Shown one piece after another: positions 24,046 through 46,776 of a DNA stretch of 60,697 nt. Made by a program: the position numbers and the translations under genes. The stretch is from positions 353,278 through 413,974 of the forward strand of contig NW_019091573.1 of NCBI RefSeq assembly GCF_001949145.1, read 5' to 3'. Numbering within the stretch: the stretch's first letter is position 1; every line of letters begins with the position of its first letter. The notes beneath the pieces are model-generated. The model did not search any database and was not told the DNA's origin. It saw nothing but the letters and a program-made list of their open reading frames with translations. The DNA is from Acanthaster planci. Lineage: Eukaryota > Echinodermata > Asteroidea > Valvatida > Acanthasteridae.

Positions 24046-27000
24046 TCAGTGCTCCGTCAAAATAGGAGAAGCCGGCTTGAAGTCACCACTTGGTGGACCT
24101 GTCCAAAGAGAGAATGGAAGAAAGTAATTATTTGGCCTTACAGTTAGTTAAATCTCTTTGCTTTTAGCAAATACAAATGTCATGTAAACAAATTCAGTTT
24201 TTTGATAACTATATAACTTCACAGAGGTGAACACACAGTCACAGACCTCAGTGACTACTACATGTAGTCCACAGTTCTATTGGTTCAACTCAGAAGACTG
24301 TGTGTACACATGTACATGTTACGCATAATGACCAGTGAAACTGGTGGGTAGATGTAAACGAGATGGTTTCACTGTCCAGTCAGCTTCTACATGCTCCTTG
24401 CACTACCACCTAAAATAAGCTTAATGTTCAACAGTTCAAGCTGATGCTGGAGTCAAAAGCATTGGGTTGATCAATGGCCCCACCAAAATGGCTAGGAAGA
24501 TCACCAGTTTGCTGGAAAAAAAAACCTTGAAAATTGATTTGCCCCTTTCACTGTCAATGGTTTATCAGTTTGTTACTGATGAGTGTTTTGCACAACCCCC
24601 TTCCCCCCAGGAACAAATAGTGCCGACGCCCATGTTTGTCAAGAAAGTTACGTATGTATCCAGATCTAGATCTTGGAACCTGTTCTTGACACCAACAGGC
24701 AGGTACTCAGGCCCGTTGCCTGACTAGAGACTGCAGGGGGGAGGAAGTTCGTCAAACGACCCAAAAGTGGAACGTTTGGCACTGTGAACACATATTTTTA
24801 TACACAGGTCTATCATAAAGTGCTTTAGAGCACAACAGCGAATGGTATGCAAATTGTAATGGTATAAATCATATACCTACAAGCGGAACTCAGAAGCAAG
24901 CGGAGGGGTTCGTTTGAACCCCCAAACCCCTTAGCCTACAGGCCTGGTACTTGGAATACTTTGGTACTAGTATCCAATGCACACCGCTAAGTACACAGAG
25001 CTCTACACACTTCTCCATATGGCGCACTGCTGAGTGCTGAATAACTGGCTGAGAGGATTACCTGTCCTGTCCTTACCTTGACTGTGCGTGCACTTTGCTA
25101 GACTTTCAAAGCTTGGTAGTGGGGGTGCACCAGGGTCTCCCGGACGTAAAGGGTGTGTAGAGGAATCGGCATGAGGCTCCTCATCCAGGGGGCTATTGGA
25201 TACATCCCCCTCTGATGCAATGGATGATTCCTCAAATTCTCTGGACTGGTGGGGATGGTACCTAAAGCCGTTATCTGCCGGGGCTGTTTGGAGAGGACAC
25301 AAAATTGGTGTGAAAAAATCTTTAGAAAGGATAAAGAGAGTATACTGCAATTATTGCTGGCCCTAAAATTTGTAGTTTGTCTAAAGAAGCAACCAGTGAC
25401 AGCGATAACCAGAATGTTTAACTTCGAGAATTTGGCCAGGGATGGTGTGACGGTGTGGCAATAAAGAAAAAGTAAAGAATGACGTGAGATGCAGTGTCGG
25501 CTTTGGTCAATAGAGATGCATGGAGCAGCCAATGAATGCTGTATGTGATACAACTTAAAACTGGTCTCGTGAAGCACTTTATCAATTGCTCCATTAAAAG
25601 AGTACCAATTAGACCTATTTATTTATAAACAGTGAATGACCCTGTACTAGAACACATGCGGCGTTCTTATAGAAATGCAAGCAGTTTGACTTGCAGACTG
25701 AAGGCACCTGTCTATATGTATGTATTTGGCGTGCGTTATGTACACGATGCATTATGTGCTTTACTTTCATGAACACAAAAATCAACTCCATTAAAACATA
25801 ACACACACGTGCATTACACATGTATGTTCGGCCGTCAAATTGCTCAGGAGCAATTTTGATTGATACATGCATGCAACGCTTAGCACAAGTGTTGACGTGA
25901 ATATAGAAAGGCGTCTTCAGACAGATATACAAGAGGTGAGCAAGTATTCATACTTGCAAATTGGCAGAAGAAATCAGACTCCAGTTTTGGTCCTTTGAAA
26001 ATGCTCAGTTTTGGCACTACCCATAACTGAAAGCCTTAAATGCTTGGGCCACATCTCATTAATAATGTCTTTTAAAATCTGTGCAATGACATTATGCGTC
26101 TTCAGACTTGTCAGCAACGTTGTAGTTGAGTCCAACACAGGACCGCATGTAGTCATCCAGTCTAAAGATATGTTACAAGTTACTCCACTTTGACAAGGGG
26201 CACTCCTGGGTGAGTATTCATTCAGATTTGTGGCTGGACTTGTGAGCAAATCTAATAACATGTTAGGGGCATAAACCAGGATCATGCGGTATTAGCTTGG
26301 TATCCCCAGAGCAGGTGGATCTAGGGACAAGTATCCAGATAAAATTTTAAAAGGACATTCAATCATGCAACTAATTGGTGCATTTTAAATGCTCGCAGAA
26401 ACAAATCCAAGACTAGAGGTAATCTCTGGATAGTTTTTAAGCATGTTTTTCAAATGATTGAAAAAGGGTGATTCTTTCCATGGAGGTCCTTTCAAACTCC
26501 TCAACCCCTCCCCTTTTGCACTCCATGTAACAAGTGATGGACTCGACAACAACTCCATTTGCCAGATGCACCACTAAGCCTCAATTTACCCATGGGAGGG
26601 GGGCTGCGTATCAGATCCTCCAAAGCCTTGTTCAGCCGCCTCAACACAAATATCTGTGTTCCGTCCCTGCGCAAGGACTCCAGGAAACAGGTGAAAGCCT
26701 TGGGCCCCCCGTTCCTCTGCAGTTCATCGATGAAACGGCTTGCTCTGGCCATAGGGCCAACGACGTGATTGATCTCCTCGCAGATCTCTCTATTCAGGAT
26801 GCCCTTGGAGCGCAGGTAGGTGAAGTGGTGCTTGGGTTCAATTGTTCCATTTCGACAAAGGAAATCTCTGTTTTCCTCCAAAACCTACATGTACATCAAA
26901 TAACAATGGTAATGAGCAACACTGTATGGGCATTCGGGAAAGTTTTTGTTGGATCTGAATGATATGTTTATGAAACCTGCATCACATTAAAATATACTCG

Positions 27001-27935
27001 TTTTTCTCACTGGGGATGCTGATTTCTTTTTTTAAACAAATGGTGTAAGGAGGCAGCCACTCCAATGTATATCCCCCTCCCCTTTGAATTTTTTTAATTT
27101 ACATATAGCCTAGAACTACAGGAATCTTCGCATGTGGTGACAAGAAAGGTCATAATTACTCGGTCTCATTACTACTTCACATTGGTCCAGCTGCTGCCAT
27201 CCTTACAGTTCTTTACATGCATGATAAGAAAAGAGGCAGTCTAATACAGAAATGTTGAACAATGCACGGACCAAATGGCAAGACATGAACCATGCGAGCA
27301 CCTTTATTAAAATCAAGTTAAAACAACTGTATTCGTGATCCCAACGCTGCCACCAAAAATTTTTAACGGGCCAAGCAGGCCAGGGAGTGGGAACACGAAT
27401 AGAATTTAACAACCAAGGAAAGCACACGGCAACAAGACGGACTTCGGGGGCACCTCTCAAATTTTAGTATTTATATGTAAATTACAAAAAGCAAAGATAT
27501 TCGATGAAAAAATTAGCAAATGAATTATAATATTGGATAACACAAACAGATAATAAGACCAGTGCAGGTGTGAGGCTGGAGGAAAGGGAATGGCTACCGG
27601 AAAAATGATATTGCAACGTAAAAGTGGTTACAAAAATAAAAAACCGAAAGAATGACCAATGCCCCAATGCGCAAACCAATCTTACAATTACATACATGTA
27701 CCAGCAGAGTGCTCTAAGCAAAATGGAATTCAACGAATTTAAGGAGTAAAAATGGTATGATTGCATGTGGCACTCAGTTCACCTTGTTACAGAACTTAGG
27801 ACAGAGGCACATGAACAAGGTTCAATAGGAAGTTAAAAACTGAGCAGTTGTTGCAGCAGCTGTTACCTTATTGTGTAAAGAGTGGAGATATTCTTCATTC
27901 TGGAGAAGTTCCTTGTGATCTGGAAGTAGGCTCAT
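24046..27935 (-). CDS. BCL10: B-cell lymphoma/leukemia 10-like CARD adaptor (BCL10)
   Basis: Four coding exons: 27935-27867, 26884-26590, 25283-25077, 24098-24046, phases 0, 1, 1, ending TGA; 207 residues (human about 233). Residues ~6-108 form a CARD: helix 1 HKELLQNEEYLHSLHNK is split from helix 2 by intron 1, followed by YLRSKGILNREICEEIN and GGPKAFTCFLESLRRDGTQ. The CARD alone would also suit CRADD or a caspase prodomain. The Ser/acidic tail, however, contains RPGDPGAPPLP, the signature of the BCL10 C-terminus, and an YHP motif as in vertebrate BCL10. BCL10 joins CARD9/CARD11-type scaffolds and MALT1 to activate NF-kB by forming filaments in the cytosol. Death, caspase or kinase domains are absent. 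The start is the first ATG in frame, 12 bases before helix 1. Confidence 0.88.
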
Positions 27936-29800
27936 CTTTTCCTAAGATTACCGGTTTCAATAATCAACTCGTTTCAGTCTGTTTCAAACGGAGTCTTTCT
28001 TTGACGAACATTCACAGTAACAGATTTTACCTTGGTCGCAGACTTTCAGTGAAAAATATGCGAATGATACGCGCTTGTGAGTTTTTCGGACACACCGGTT
28101 GGTTCAGTACATGTATATGAATATGTAGTACATCGTTCACGTTGCTTCTCTAAGTTTGTACAGCGGATTCCACCGGCATTATTATTATGGTAAAAGTAGG
28201 GGATTTCCCCAAAGAATGCTCCTTTTTGTCTATTCGTATCCGATGATTAAGAGGGAACAATCCACCACTACGAGCCTTCCCAGTCCACGATACCAAAATA
28301 GACGCAGGAATCACCCTAAACCCGGAAACGTTCCATATTATTAGCTTTCACACAGCCATCACCCTGCAACACCTGTTGCATGTATTTATTAAAACCAGAC
28401 ATGAAACAGTAACCAATATAATAGCCACCAATGCTCAAAGGTCATTGGATGAAAAGTTTTGGTATGGACAGCACAGTCTGGAAAAAACAAGCAAACCCCA
28501 AAAAGAAATCTTCGCCTGTTCCGCAATAAAGATCCTAATTGAATTAAGTACTGCTCCTTTCTGTACAATTACTGCCACTTTTAAGTAATGTACGCACTTT
28601 CATGGGCACTACTTGTTCTTTGTACTTTGTTGAATCAATCACTGTGGGTTATCTTTGAGTTTAAACTCCATCCAGATCAAGAAATCAAATCACAAACCTT
28701 TCATTTTCACACATTAAACGTGTATTTTTTAGACTAAAGTGATAAAATGATACACGCACAATGAACACGGTAACAACGGGTTGGCCACGCAAAGGGCCAG
28801 CCCCCATCAAACATGCGCTGCACAGACCAGGTGAATGAATATAGGGCTGGGCAAATGGGTTGTGGCGGTGAGGGTACTTCACAACCGCCTGGTCGAGCAC
28901 TTTGCCACAGCTTATCAAATAGTGAACTACATGGTTACATTATTAGGACAAAAGGAAGTAGAAATACACTACATATGATATAAAAATCCTTTTATTGCAA
29001 TATTACACAAAACGTGCAGGAATACGATACAAATATTGGCACACAAACAAGTATCCACTGGCACACAATTTACACCTTCCATGATGAAATTAAATGTCCT
29101 TAAATGAAATGTGAAATTGAAAAGTGGAGAGATTGTATGAGGGAAAATGTCCCCAAAAATACAAATTAGGAGTGAGGTACTAATACGCCCATGTAGGAAT
29201 GAATGCATTTGGATTGAGTAGCATGCTTGTGTGCATACACTAAAGTATTAAAATGCCAGTGTTCAACCAACCTGCAAGAAAGTAACAAAAAAAACACACA
29301 AATGACATTCACTGCTACCAGTGAAGTACAATTTCTTCTACCAAAATGTTCTGCAGTGTTTGATATTACTTGTTCAACAAGGTATGTGGCTCATTTCCTG
29401 AATGTCCCAAAAGCTTCAGGGAAATAGCAGTGCTTAGAACATTAAGTATGTTTAGAAATGCTATAGAGTAGTCTTTTGAGTGATCAAAAATATGTCTATA
29501 TCAGGTTTTTATGAAAATAAAAGAGCCATTCTGAAGTATCTTGAGAAATGATGCATCAAGCTCAATTGATAAAAATTATCAATTATAAAAGCATTTACAT
29601 ATGTACCTGTACAAGCAGAAATATTTATCATCTCTCCCACTTCACCCCTCCCAAAAAAGGACATAAATCACAGTACAATTTCAGCGTCAAAACATGAAGA
29701 AAAAGGAAAAGAAAATGATTTCAAAAGCATCACAGGGCCTCAAAAAGAGTGCCATGTTATTGCATACAAAATCCATTTCTCATGAGATATGGATTCTTCT
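27936..29800. other. BCL10 upstream region and NMRAL1 3' UTR
   Basis: No coding exon is recognised. The part just above 27935 should hold the BCL10 5' UTR and promoter. On the minus strand an AATAAA lies at about 28990-28995, some 800 bases past the NMRAL1 stop, and is a plausible polyadenylation signal. The short open frames here lack family features. Confidence 0.5.
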
Positions 29801-32800
29801 TCAATAACTGTTAAGAATTTTCAGGAGGGTTTCTTTATTTTGGGCCGCCCATTGGTCAAAGGTCAAGAGGTCAGGGATTAGCTTCCTAGTGGTCTCTATG
29901 CTGAACCTCTGGGTCACCTTGTGTATGAAGTCAAACATATTGGTGATGTCCTCATTGCCAGGTTTGGAGCTGTTCTGCCTATGAAACTCGGGCAGTGTAA
30001 CCTAAGATGGAGAAAGGAAAAAAAAGAAAGAAAAAAAAGTATGAAAAAATTAATTGTTACAACCCTTAACCTCAAAGAGCTGTTTTTTGGCCTTTTTTTG
30101 GGAGGGGGCACATTATCTCCCCCCAGCTCTTTGAGGGTTAATATTCTTGGCAATTAATGTTACCATGAGGCAAGCTTCCCAATATTTTTATTTTTTTCAC
30201 TTTATTACACGTAACAATAAGTTTCATGTATTTCTTAAAAACATGGCGCCTGTTTGTTCACATGGATCTGGATTGCAACCAGTGATAGTAGACATTGGTT
30301 CACTGGCACCAGCACCCAACTAATGGATAAAGGGAACCAGCTTTGGGATCACTGGTCACAATCCATATCTGTGTGAAACAAACAGGCCACAAATGTTAGT
30401 TTCCAAAAATAATTTCTCATACTTTCTTAAAGAGCTGTAACTTCCCTCACAAAAAGACCACTCCACTGCTTAAACCAAAGATCAAAAGATCAAACCAAAT
30501 GGGTACTGCTCTCTTAAAAGAGGACCCATCCCTCATTTAAGAAAACAACCTTAGATATGCTCACCTTTGCATCCCTGACCACATGGGGTCTCAGGTGAGT
30601 GGTTAAGATAGACGCAATCTCTCTGACCGTCAGTTTGTCTCCCACCAGGGAAAATGTCTTCCCCACTGTGCTGGTCTTATTGTAGAAGATGTAGCGCACT
30701 GCCTCCCCAATCTGCTTGATGCTCAGCATGTTCAAAGAGAGATCTCCCATCGGAATACCTGTAGAGGCACCGGAAAAATAAACGAAATAAACACGAATAC
30801 TACTTTGGCAACTTCAGCATAACCTAAAAGTAAATCAGGAAGTGTGATGTGTTTCATCCATGCCACTGCCACGCAGAGGAAAACCACCTTTTTCCACGGG
30901 GGAATTTCTTCAGAGGGGGGAAGCACTCATCAGCTACGAATTATGCAAACTGATTAACAATAAACAGTGGAAGGGAGGTCAATTTTGAAGTTTTTGTTTT
31001 TCAAGTGGATTTGTGGCTTTCATCTTTTTTCATCTCTTATTTTTCATTTCTTTCACTTTTTTCCTTTTTTCTCTTTTACGTTTCAAAATTCCACCTAGAG
31101 TGTTGATATCCCTGCCCCTTCCTCCCTCCCCTGGTGTTCACGGGACCTATAGTTTTTGTAGCCAGGCTGTCAAGGAGTCCATCACAAGTGCTGCCACAAC
31201 TTCCTCCACAAGTCTAGCGATGACAAAGACAAGGGCATGGTCCCATCACTGTTTGTCAATGGGAGACTTTGAGATGCTTGGTGGCGACAAACATACTCCT
31301 TTTTATCAGTTCTGAGCGTGCGGGCGTTATGGCAACACCTTGAAAAGGACCGGTATGTCTGCGGCCATCAGCCTCTCAAAGTCTCCCATCGAATAGCATG
31401 TGATGTAATTGAGTGGATGACCCGTGACAAACTTGTGACAGATTGCTGGGACCGTTGGAAGCTTGCGATGGACTTGACTACATGCAGCCCTATCATAATG
31501 ACAAGAGGTTGATCATGAGAATTTCAAAAGTTGGGAGTGGGTAGGGCCTACGTACAGTCACAGTACACGTATGTACATGTATTGTTTCTGAAATCCTGCA
31601 GAAAATCTGCTCAAATATCCTGAAAGTCACCTCGCACAGGGAGGCTCACCTATGGAATATTCCTGCTGCTGGAGCTTCTGCGGCTTAAAGTCACCAAGGA
31701 AGTTTTCATAGGCAAACGGAAGGATAATACTAGTCAACGGAAGCTCCCTCTCATTCATGTAGTCGTTGATGCACGCCTTAGCATCGTAGTGTCTGGCTTT
31801 GACTCCAATAACTTTACTGACATGGTTTTGAGCATTGAAAACAATATGCGGCACCTTCATTGCCATGCAGACATCAGCTACGCATTCTCCCTACAATGAA
31901 GAAAAATGTTTGGAATTCAGTGATACATGGATTGTGGAGGGTGATAAACATTCATTTATGAAAACGAAAACAATGTTTTAAAAATTGCAGGAAGAGCACC
32001 TTCCTATAAATATCGATATAAATATACAAAAGACATTTTTTGAAAAATAATTTGGTGCCACCTATTCTTGAGTCAGCAGCTTTTGATTGACAGATCTTCA
32101 GAACTATCTGTACAAATATCTTGCGGACAAAAACATATTTACAAAAACATCATCCTCGAGGCATACTGTCACCATTATTAGTTCCGATCCCCCCTCCTAT
32201 TTTCTTGAAGCGGAATTTGTGTCAGAGTAAGAATACTTGGATAATAACGCCATCATTAAATTTGCCAGGTTAAAATCTGGTGATCATGTACATCTTTTCA
32301 GCCTGATAGACAGAGTCAGGCTTTCAAACATGTTATCATTATTTGCCTCTTCACAGCTAGCTATGAGGCAACTGGTACAGGATTTCTTTGGCTCTGAATT
32401 CTTTGCTCCTCTTATCTTTGCTACATCTTTAATCAACACTTCAGTGGGTCCAACGGTGTAAGACGCAATCAGTGACAGTGACACAGCCTCTCTCCTCAAT
32501 GCTACTTCCTGTTTAATAAAAATCTTATCGGTATGGAGTCCCTTATGTGCTGTTTTAGAGGAAAAATTTATCTGGGAGCCAAAACCCTCTGGCTTTTTTA
32601 AAGGAGCCCTTTTGCCTATTTGTAGCTTTAGATATATCTAATTACCTAGACTATTATCCGCCCCGAGCTGAAAATTGGCGAAAAGAAAGACAGGCGGTTA
32701 CAAGTGGGTTCTTGCAAGTGTTCTGTGTGTATGCAAAGACCATACATGCCGGAGTAAATCAGTTATGCATACTCAGCGTGGTCCTCGTCAAACGCGCATA

Positions 32801-33209
32801 TACTTGCGCGCCCCATGACGTGCCTATGCAGTGATGAGTGCCAAAAAAACACACCCTCTTTTGTTCCACTCGGAGCAAATAAGGAAAGCAAATAATCATT
32901 AAGTCCTGTAGAAGTACATAGCCTAACCTGCTGATATTCAAGCTGCTGGCACAATGGGTCTGACAGCTGCATGCTAGTTGCTACAAAGCAGCCATCAGCT
33001 CCCTTAAGGGCTGGCACCAGACTCTCGCGGTTGTTCATGTCAGCCTTGATAACCACTGCCCCCTTGTCCGCCAGGGCTGTTGCCTCGGGTTTGTTGGGGT
33101 CACGCGTGACAGCACGGACTTGGAAGTTGGAGGAATCTGTGAGTAAGGCTCTGGCCACAGAGTTGCCAAGTGTGCCAGTGGCACCAAAGACTGCAATGAC
33201 CATGACCAT
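29801..33209 (-). CDS. NMRAL1: NmrA-like family domain-containing protein 1
   Basis: Four coding exons: 33209-32928, 31890-31650, 30758-30565, 30001-29801; phases 0, 1, 0, stop TGA; 305 residues (human 299). The N-terminus is a Rossmann fold, VIAVFGATGTLGNSVARAL, with the GxxGxxG dinucleotide loop, followed by VRAVTRDPNK. Exon 2 has VPHIVFNAQNHV and LPLTSIILPFAYENFLG, with the extended NmrA fold in which the usual catalytic Tyr-Lys of dehydrogenases is not retained. Exon 3 carries DLSLNMLSIKQIGEAVRYIF. Vertebrate NMRAL1 (HSCARG) is an NADPH sensor that dimerises or redistributes with redox state and modulates argininosuccinate synthetase and NF-kB signalling. A 5' UTR intron is suggested by TTTTCAAG at 33218, 8 bases before the ATG. 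Intron 1 contains a M2 element. Confidence 0.93.
30069..30145. repeat. Inverted repeat with G/T-rich loop
   Basis: CTTAACCTCAAAGAGCTG pairs with CAGCTCTTTGAGGGTTAA across a loop rich in T and G. It lies just upstream of the last NMRAL1 exon (transcript-wise in the last intron). Probably a small foldback element. Confidence 0.7.
30248..30388. mobile_element. MITE-like element, family M3 copy 1
   Basis: GCCTGTTTGTTCACATGG at the left is mirrored by GTGTGAAACAAACAGGC at the right. Inner arms carry GGATTGCAACCAGTGAT and its near-complement. The interior CCAGCTTTGGGATCACTGG recurs in copy 2 at 48474-48612. About 141 bp, no coding capacity; in the last NMRAL1 intron. Confidence 0.75.
31256..31393. 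repeat. Diverged foldback sequence
   Basis: CAATGGGAGACTTTGAGATG at 31258 is matched in reverse complement by CCTCTCAAAGTCTCCCATCG at about 31371-31390. The pairing continues inward at lower identity over ~50 bp around a ~30-base loop. It is in the NMRAL1 intron between exons 2 and 3. Single copy in this window. Confidence 0.6.
32654..32882. mobile_element. MITE-like element, family M2 copy C
   Basis: Starts TTATCCGCCCCGAGCTG and ends GTTCCACTCGGAGCAAATA. Shares GACCATACATGCCGG, GTGGTCCTCGTCAAACGC and CACCCTCTTTTGTTCC with the other copies. It is inside NMRAL1 intron 1, about 45 bp from the donor of exon 1. Confidence 0.78.
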
Positions 33210-36200
33210 CTTCCAATCTTGAAAAACTACATAAAATGTATTAAAACCAAACAAAATAAAGATGGAAAAAAATGACCAAATTCGTCTTATTGGGGATTAC
33301 CAACACTGGATGCAGAGGATAGGTATGAGGTGACTTGGTTAAACTGACTTGGGTACAAGTTGATTCAGGTGCACATGTAAGTTGACTAGGGACGAGTTGG
33401 CCCATTTCCAGTCAAGCTGACAGACAGACAAACAAGTTGTATGGCATCAACCACTTTGAAAATGTTGAAATTTCGCTAGTGCTCAAGTTACTTGGTGCCC
33501 CTGTTGGGTATGGACATGATTGGTGTTCTGCCCAATCACTCAATCTTTCAACAATCTGCTGATCTTAATGTTGCATGATTTGCCTATATATAACTCAGCC
33601 AATCACTTTTCTTTGTGGAATACTGTTTGGAGGGAAAGAGTTCTATATATGTATATATTGACAACACTGATTTTAACTTTAAACGTTTTAACAGAAAGTG
33701 ATAATATGTCCTAAAATGTGAAATTTAGCTAAAGAAAATTTTCAAGATGTATTTTTTTTTTTTTTTTTTTTGCGTTGGGAGATGTTAATTTTATATAAGA
33801 GGTTTTGCCCTTACCCAACGTATATTAATAAGCATTGTATGCTCAGTGCTTGTCCGAGAGCTTGCGAATCTTTTTGGCAAATGCCAACTTAAATTCGAGC
33901 ACTGAGGACTGCACAACATATCTCCACCCTGTCCATATCCTTCACATTCCTGTTAATATTTCATTGCTTGGATACAAAATATTTAATAACTTTTATTGCG
34001 AAAGCTATTTGTTGTCTAACAGTTTCCAGATATCTCAGAAATTACCTTAAACGCGTGTTAAAGTCAACCCTAACCCACCAGGTGTCCGTTGCTAAAGACG
34101 CTCAATCAATTAACGAGTTAAGATTTTACAAACAAACGAATATCCTTGAGAATGCAGAACATGTACTTCGTACCGAATTAATTTGGCATTTGTGACTCTG
34201 TATTGCAAAGAAGTAGTTTTGCGGTATTGTACAATTTACAAATAAACGAAAACAAACAAATTAAACAGGAATTCCAAGGCGAAAGCATAACAGTGCAACC
34301 GGTATAATGACTCAGGCAAGTACGAGTCATAAAATGAATATCACGGCAGTGGCTCTCTCGTGTATGGAACGCCTAATTTTCAAAACTATGCAAAACGTAT
34401 GCTCAAAGCCATTTGTACTGTGATCCAGTAATTTCTTCCTGGAGGCAGCATACAATTCCAAGTCATACACGCACCGTGGTAAGTTTTTAAAAATGAGCAA
34501 AACCAATAAATATGGATGTCCTAAAGATCACTTGGTAATTATAGTACAGAAGGAATTAGTTCCGGGACCCTGTTTTTGAACTTAATTTTTAATTAAACAA
34601 AAAAATAATAAAGATTTCCACATAGCACTTTTTAACAATTAAAGACCCAAGGCATATCAATTCCCTTTTCAAGTATTTTGTTAAGCATTTTTTTTCACGG
34701 GGAAAATGTGATACTTTTGATCATTTATAGCTCAAACATATTACAAAAACAGGAATAAGCCACTGAGGACGTTGAAAATAAAAGAATTTCCAGAATTTTG
34801 AAATATTGAAACAAAAACACCAAACAGATTGAAAAGTATAAAGCAGAAAACAAAAGAGAAGGAAAGGCTTTGGAAACGTGAGAAGAGCCCCGCAAACTAA
34901 AGGAGAGAGAGACAAGATAAATAAGGGAAGGCACAAGAGACTTCACTTAAGCTGAAACTGGAAGAAGCTTTGCGACCCAATCCGTAGATGAAGAGTTTAA
35001 ACACAAACACAAAACTATTAAAGTAATACCAGACAATATAAAAACCACTGTTAAGAACTTTAAAGGCACTAGAAACAAACACAATTTGCAGAAACTATTG
35101 TCAATATAACACAATTCAGTTTAAGAAACAACTCTTAATTTTAATGGATAATAAAACAATACATTCAAGGCTCTTTTGATGGATACCCTGCTGAAACTAT
35201 TATCCATAAGTGGAAGTGACATGTAAAAGCACCCTTTTATAATTATTTAAACTGTATACAATTTTGCTTATGGACAGCTTCGCAAGGATGTGCTTTGTTT
35301 TCTGGATTTTTGCACAAAACTGTTGACACAAATCAAGCTGATGCATGTACTATCACATCCGGGAGCTAAGGTATCTAGTGTTATGAAAAAAAGTACTGTA
35401 CAAATAAAATTAAATAGAATAAAATCATTACAAATTTCATCTCAACATCTATTAATACAGTCAACTCGTGTTATAAATACAGGGACTAGAAACATTACTT
35501 GTTAAAACCAGGACTTGGTTATAAAAAGAGTGAAAAAGAATGAAAACACAAGAAATCAAGAAATTTGGATCTTCAGAATTTACTCTTTGTAACACTTCTT
35601 TGTTATAACAGAGTTCTCTCCGTCAGGAGATGACTGCACTGCACATCACGATCTGATAAAGCTAGGCACTGGTTCTCCAAGCTTGAAATAAAGTTGGAAG
35701 GCTAAGCAAAAAAAAACCTATTTGGGGCAACTCCCCCTTTTGAGCACTTCTAATTGGATTCGATAAGTAACAACTATGTGAATTGGTTAAGAAAAGCCTC
35801 TGACTTTCTGGAATGACTTCACCACGTCTTTTAAATTTGATTTCCAAGTGTTCACTGTTTAGTGAGAGAAATCAGAATATTGCAATGGACCGAGGAAGCT
35901 TCAGCATCCTCCATGTCCAAAATACTTTCCTGCTGATGCAAATTTACACTTTGTGTCCTTCAATAGTTAGCCCTTTAAGGTACATGTATTTCCGAAAGTA
36001 ATTAGTTTCCAAGAAATGAAATAAGCCAAAGTCAACAATGCTCAGATTTACTAAAGCTGACTACAAATACAAAACAGTCCAGAGTGGCGAGGAGGTTGAT
36101 TTAATAAACACACTGTACAGCTTATCATCTCAATCTACAATGCAGCAGATGTACATTATGTACAGTATTACATATATCACTGTATAAAAGTCTTAAAGAA

Positions 36201-36645
36201 AATTCAAACATTGAGCAATCAGCGTAAAATGGGCCACACAATGCCTCTGTATATTAGCAGCTTCAAACAATGTCCATCTAAAATTAAGTTCTTCAGTCAA
36301 AATGAACTTGAAAAAGAGTATTGCTGTAAATAAAAGTGACACTTGTTTTTTCACGAGTTGGGGGCAACATTTACATTTACACCACAGAAGGTTTTAAAAA
36401 TAATGAAATTCCCCCTCCCCCATCTTACTTCAGCAAATATGTTTATGTTGATATCAATCAGGGTGAAAGGCTGGAAGTTTGACTGTCTGTAACTGTTCAA
36501 AAAGTGGAAAGGGATTCAACAAAAGTTTACGGCATCCACGTGTGACAGGCTCTGACCGAAAAGGGACAGGGACAAGCCAATAATCAGGCTTTAAGGCACC
36601 CAGATGCCTTGGAAAGAGAACTAACTTTATGTACAATTGAGGTTA
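33210..36645. other. Intergenic region between NMRAL1 and CFAP157
   Basis: About 3.4 kb, AT-rich. It holds the NMRAL1 5' UTR/promoter at its left, a 5'-truncated SINE at 33738-33870 and presumably the CFAP157 3' UTR at its right. No coding exon was recognised. The open frames of 60-75 residues are short and featureless. Confidence 0.55.
33738..33870 (-). mobile_element. 5'-truncated SINE copy
   Basis: Shares TTTTCAAGATGTA, GGGAGATGTTAATTTTA and CTCAGTGCTTGTCC(G/A)AGAGCTTGC with the SINE at 8860-9069, but stops before the tRNA-like head. It contains an internal run of more than 20 T where the other copy has only three. 5' truncation fits LINE-assisted retrotransposition. Confidence 0.7.
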
Positions 36646-46157
<9,512 letters not shown>

Positions 46158-46659
46158 GATGCTGATTGAGTCCAGTAAGTGACCACTTTTACACCCTTAT
46201 TTCTACTAAGTCCAGAAGGCACTCCTTTTAACGGAATTGTCCACGTATTTCAGCAAAAGAATTTGAATAGGAGTTTCACCACCATGTTGATCTTTTAGTG
46301 TTTTTAAACGACTGCCCTGTATGGAAAATCTTCAGTTTCACTTTGAACTGGCACCTGCAATGTAAAAAAAAAAGAAAAATCGGAGTTTCAAGAAATTAAA
46401 ATATATCAGGGTTTCAAGAAATTACAAAGAACATGAAAAGACAAACAAGCTTTCTTGCCTGATGACAAACCACCCTCAATCTACAGCACTGTGAGGTCTA
46501 AACAGCTTTGACCCCAACTGGCATTTTTAAGCCATTTAATATTTGTACGAGCACTACTGTAGGGTTTAAGGACAAAAATCATCGTCTATCGTTATCATCA
46601 ATATGTACATGTACGTAACATCATCGCTCAAGCCAGATTATGACACGTGTACTTTCCAC

Positions 46660-46776
46660 TGAAACGGGCTTCAAGAGCTACGGCTGGGTCTTTTGTCCGC
46701 GTGTCTCCACGTACATGTACTTCCAATGCAGTGAAGACCTAGACCTAGCTCTAGACAACAGATTCGGATGCAGCCT
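46660..46776 (-). mobile_element. Dispersed element family M4, copy 2 (inverted)
   Basis: Reverse-complement copy of 43326-43435, with an ACGTACATGTAC insertion in the middle. It lies ~500 bp upstream of the CFAP157 start, so the two copies bracket exons 1 and 2 in inverted orientation. Confidence 0.72.

Noticed and set aside
24046-27935. CRADD or caspase prodomain identity for the CARD gene
   Set aside because: No death or caspase domain follows and the tail carries the BCL10-type RPGDPGAPPLP motif.
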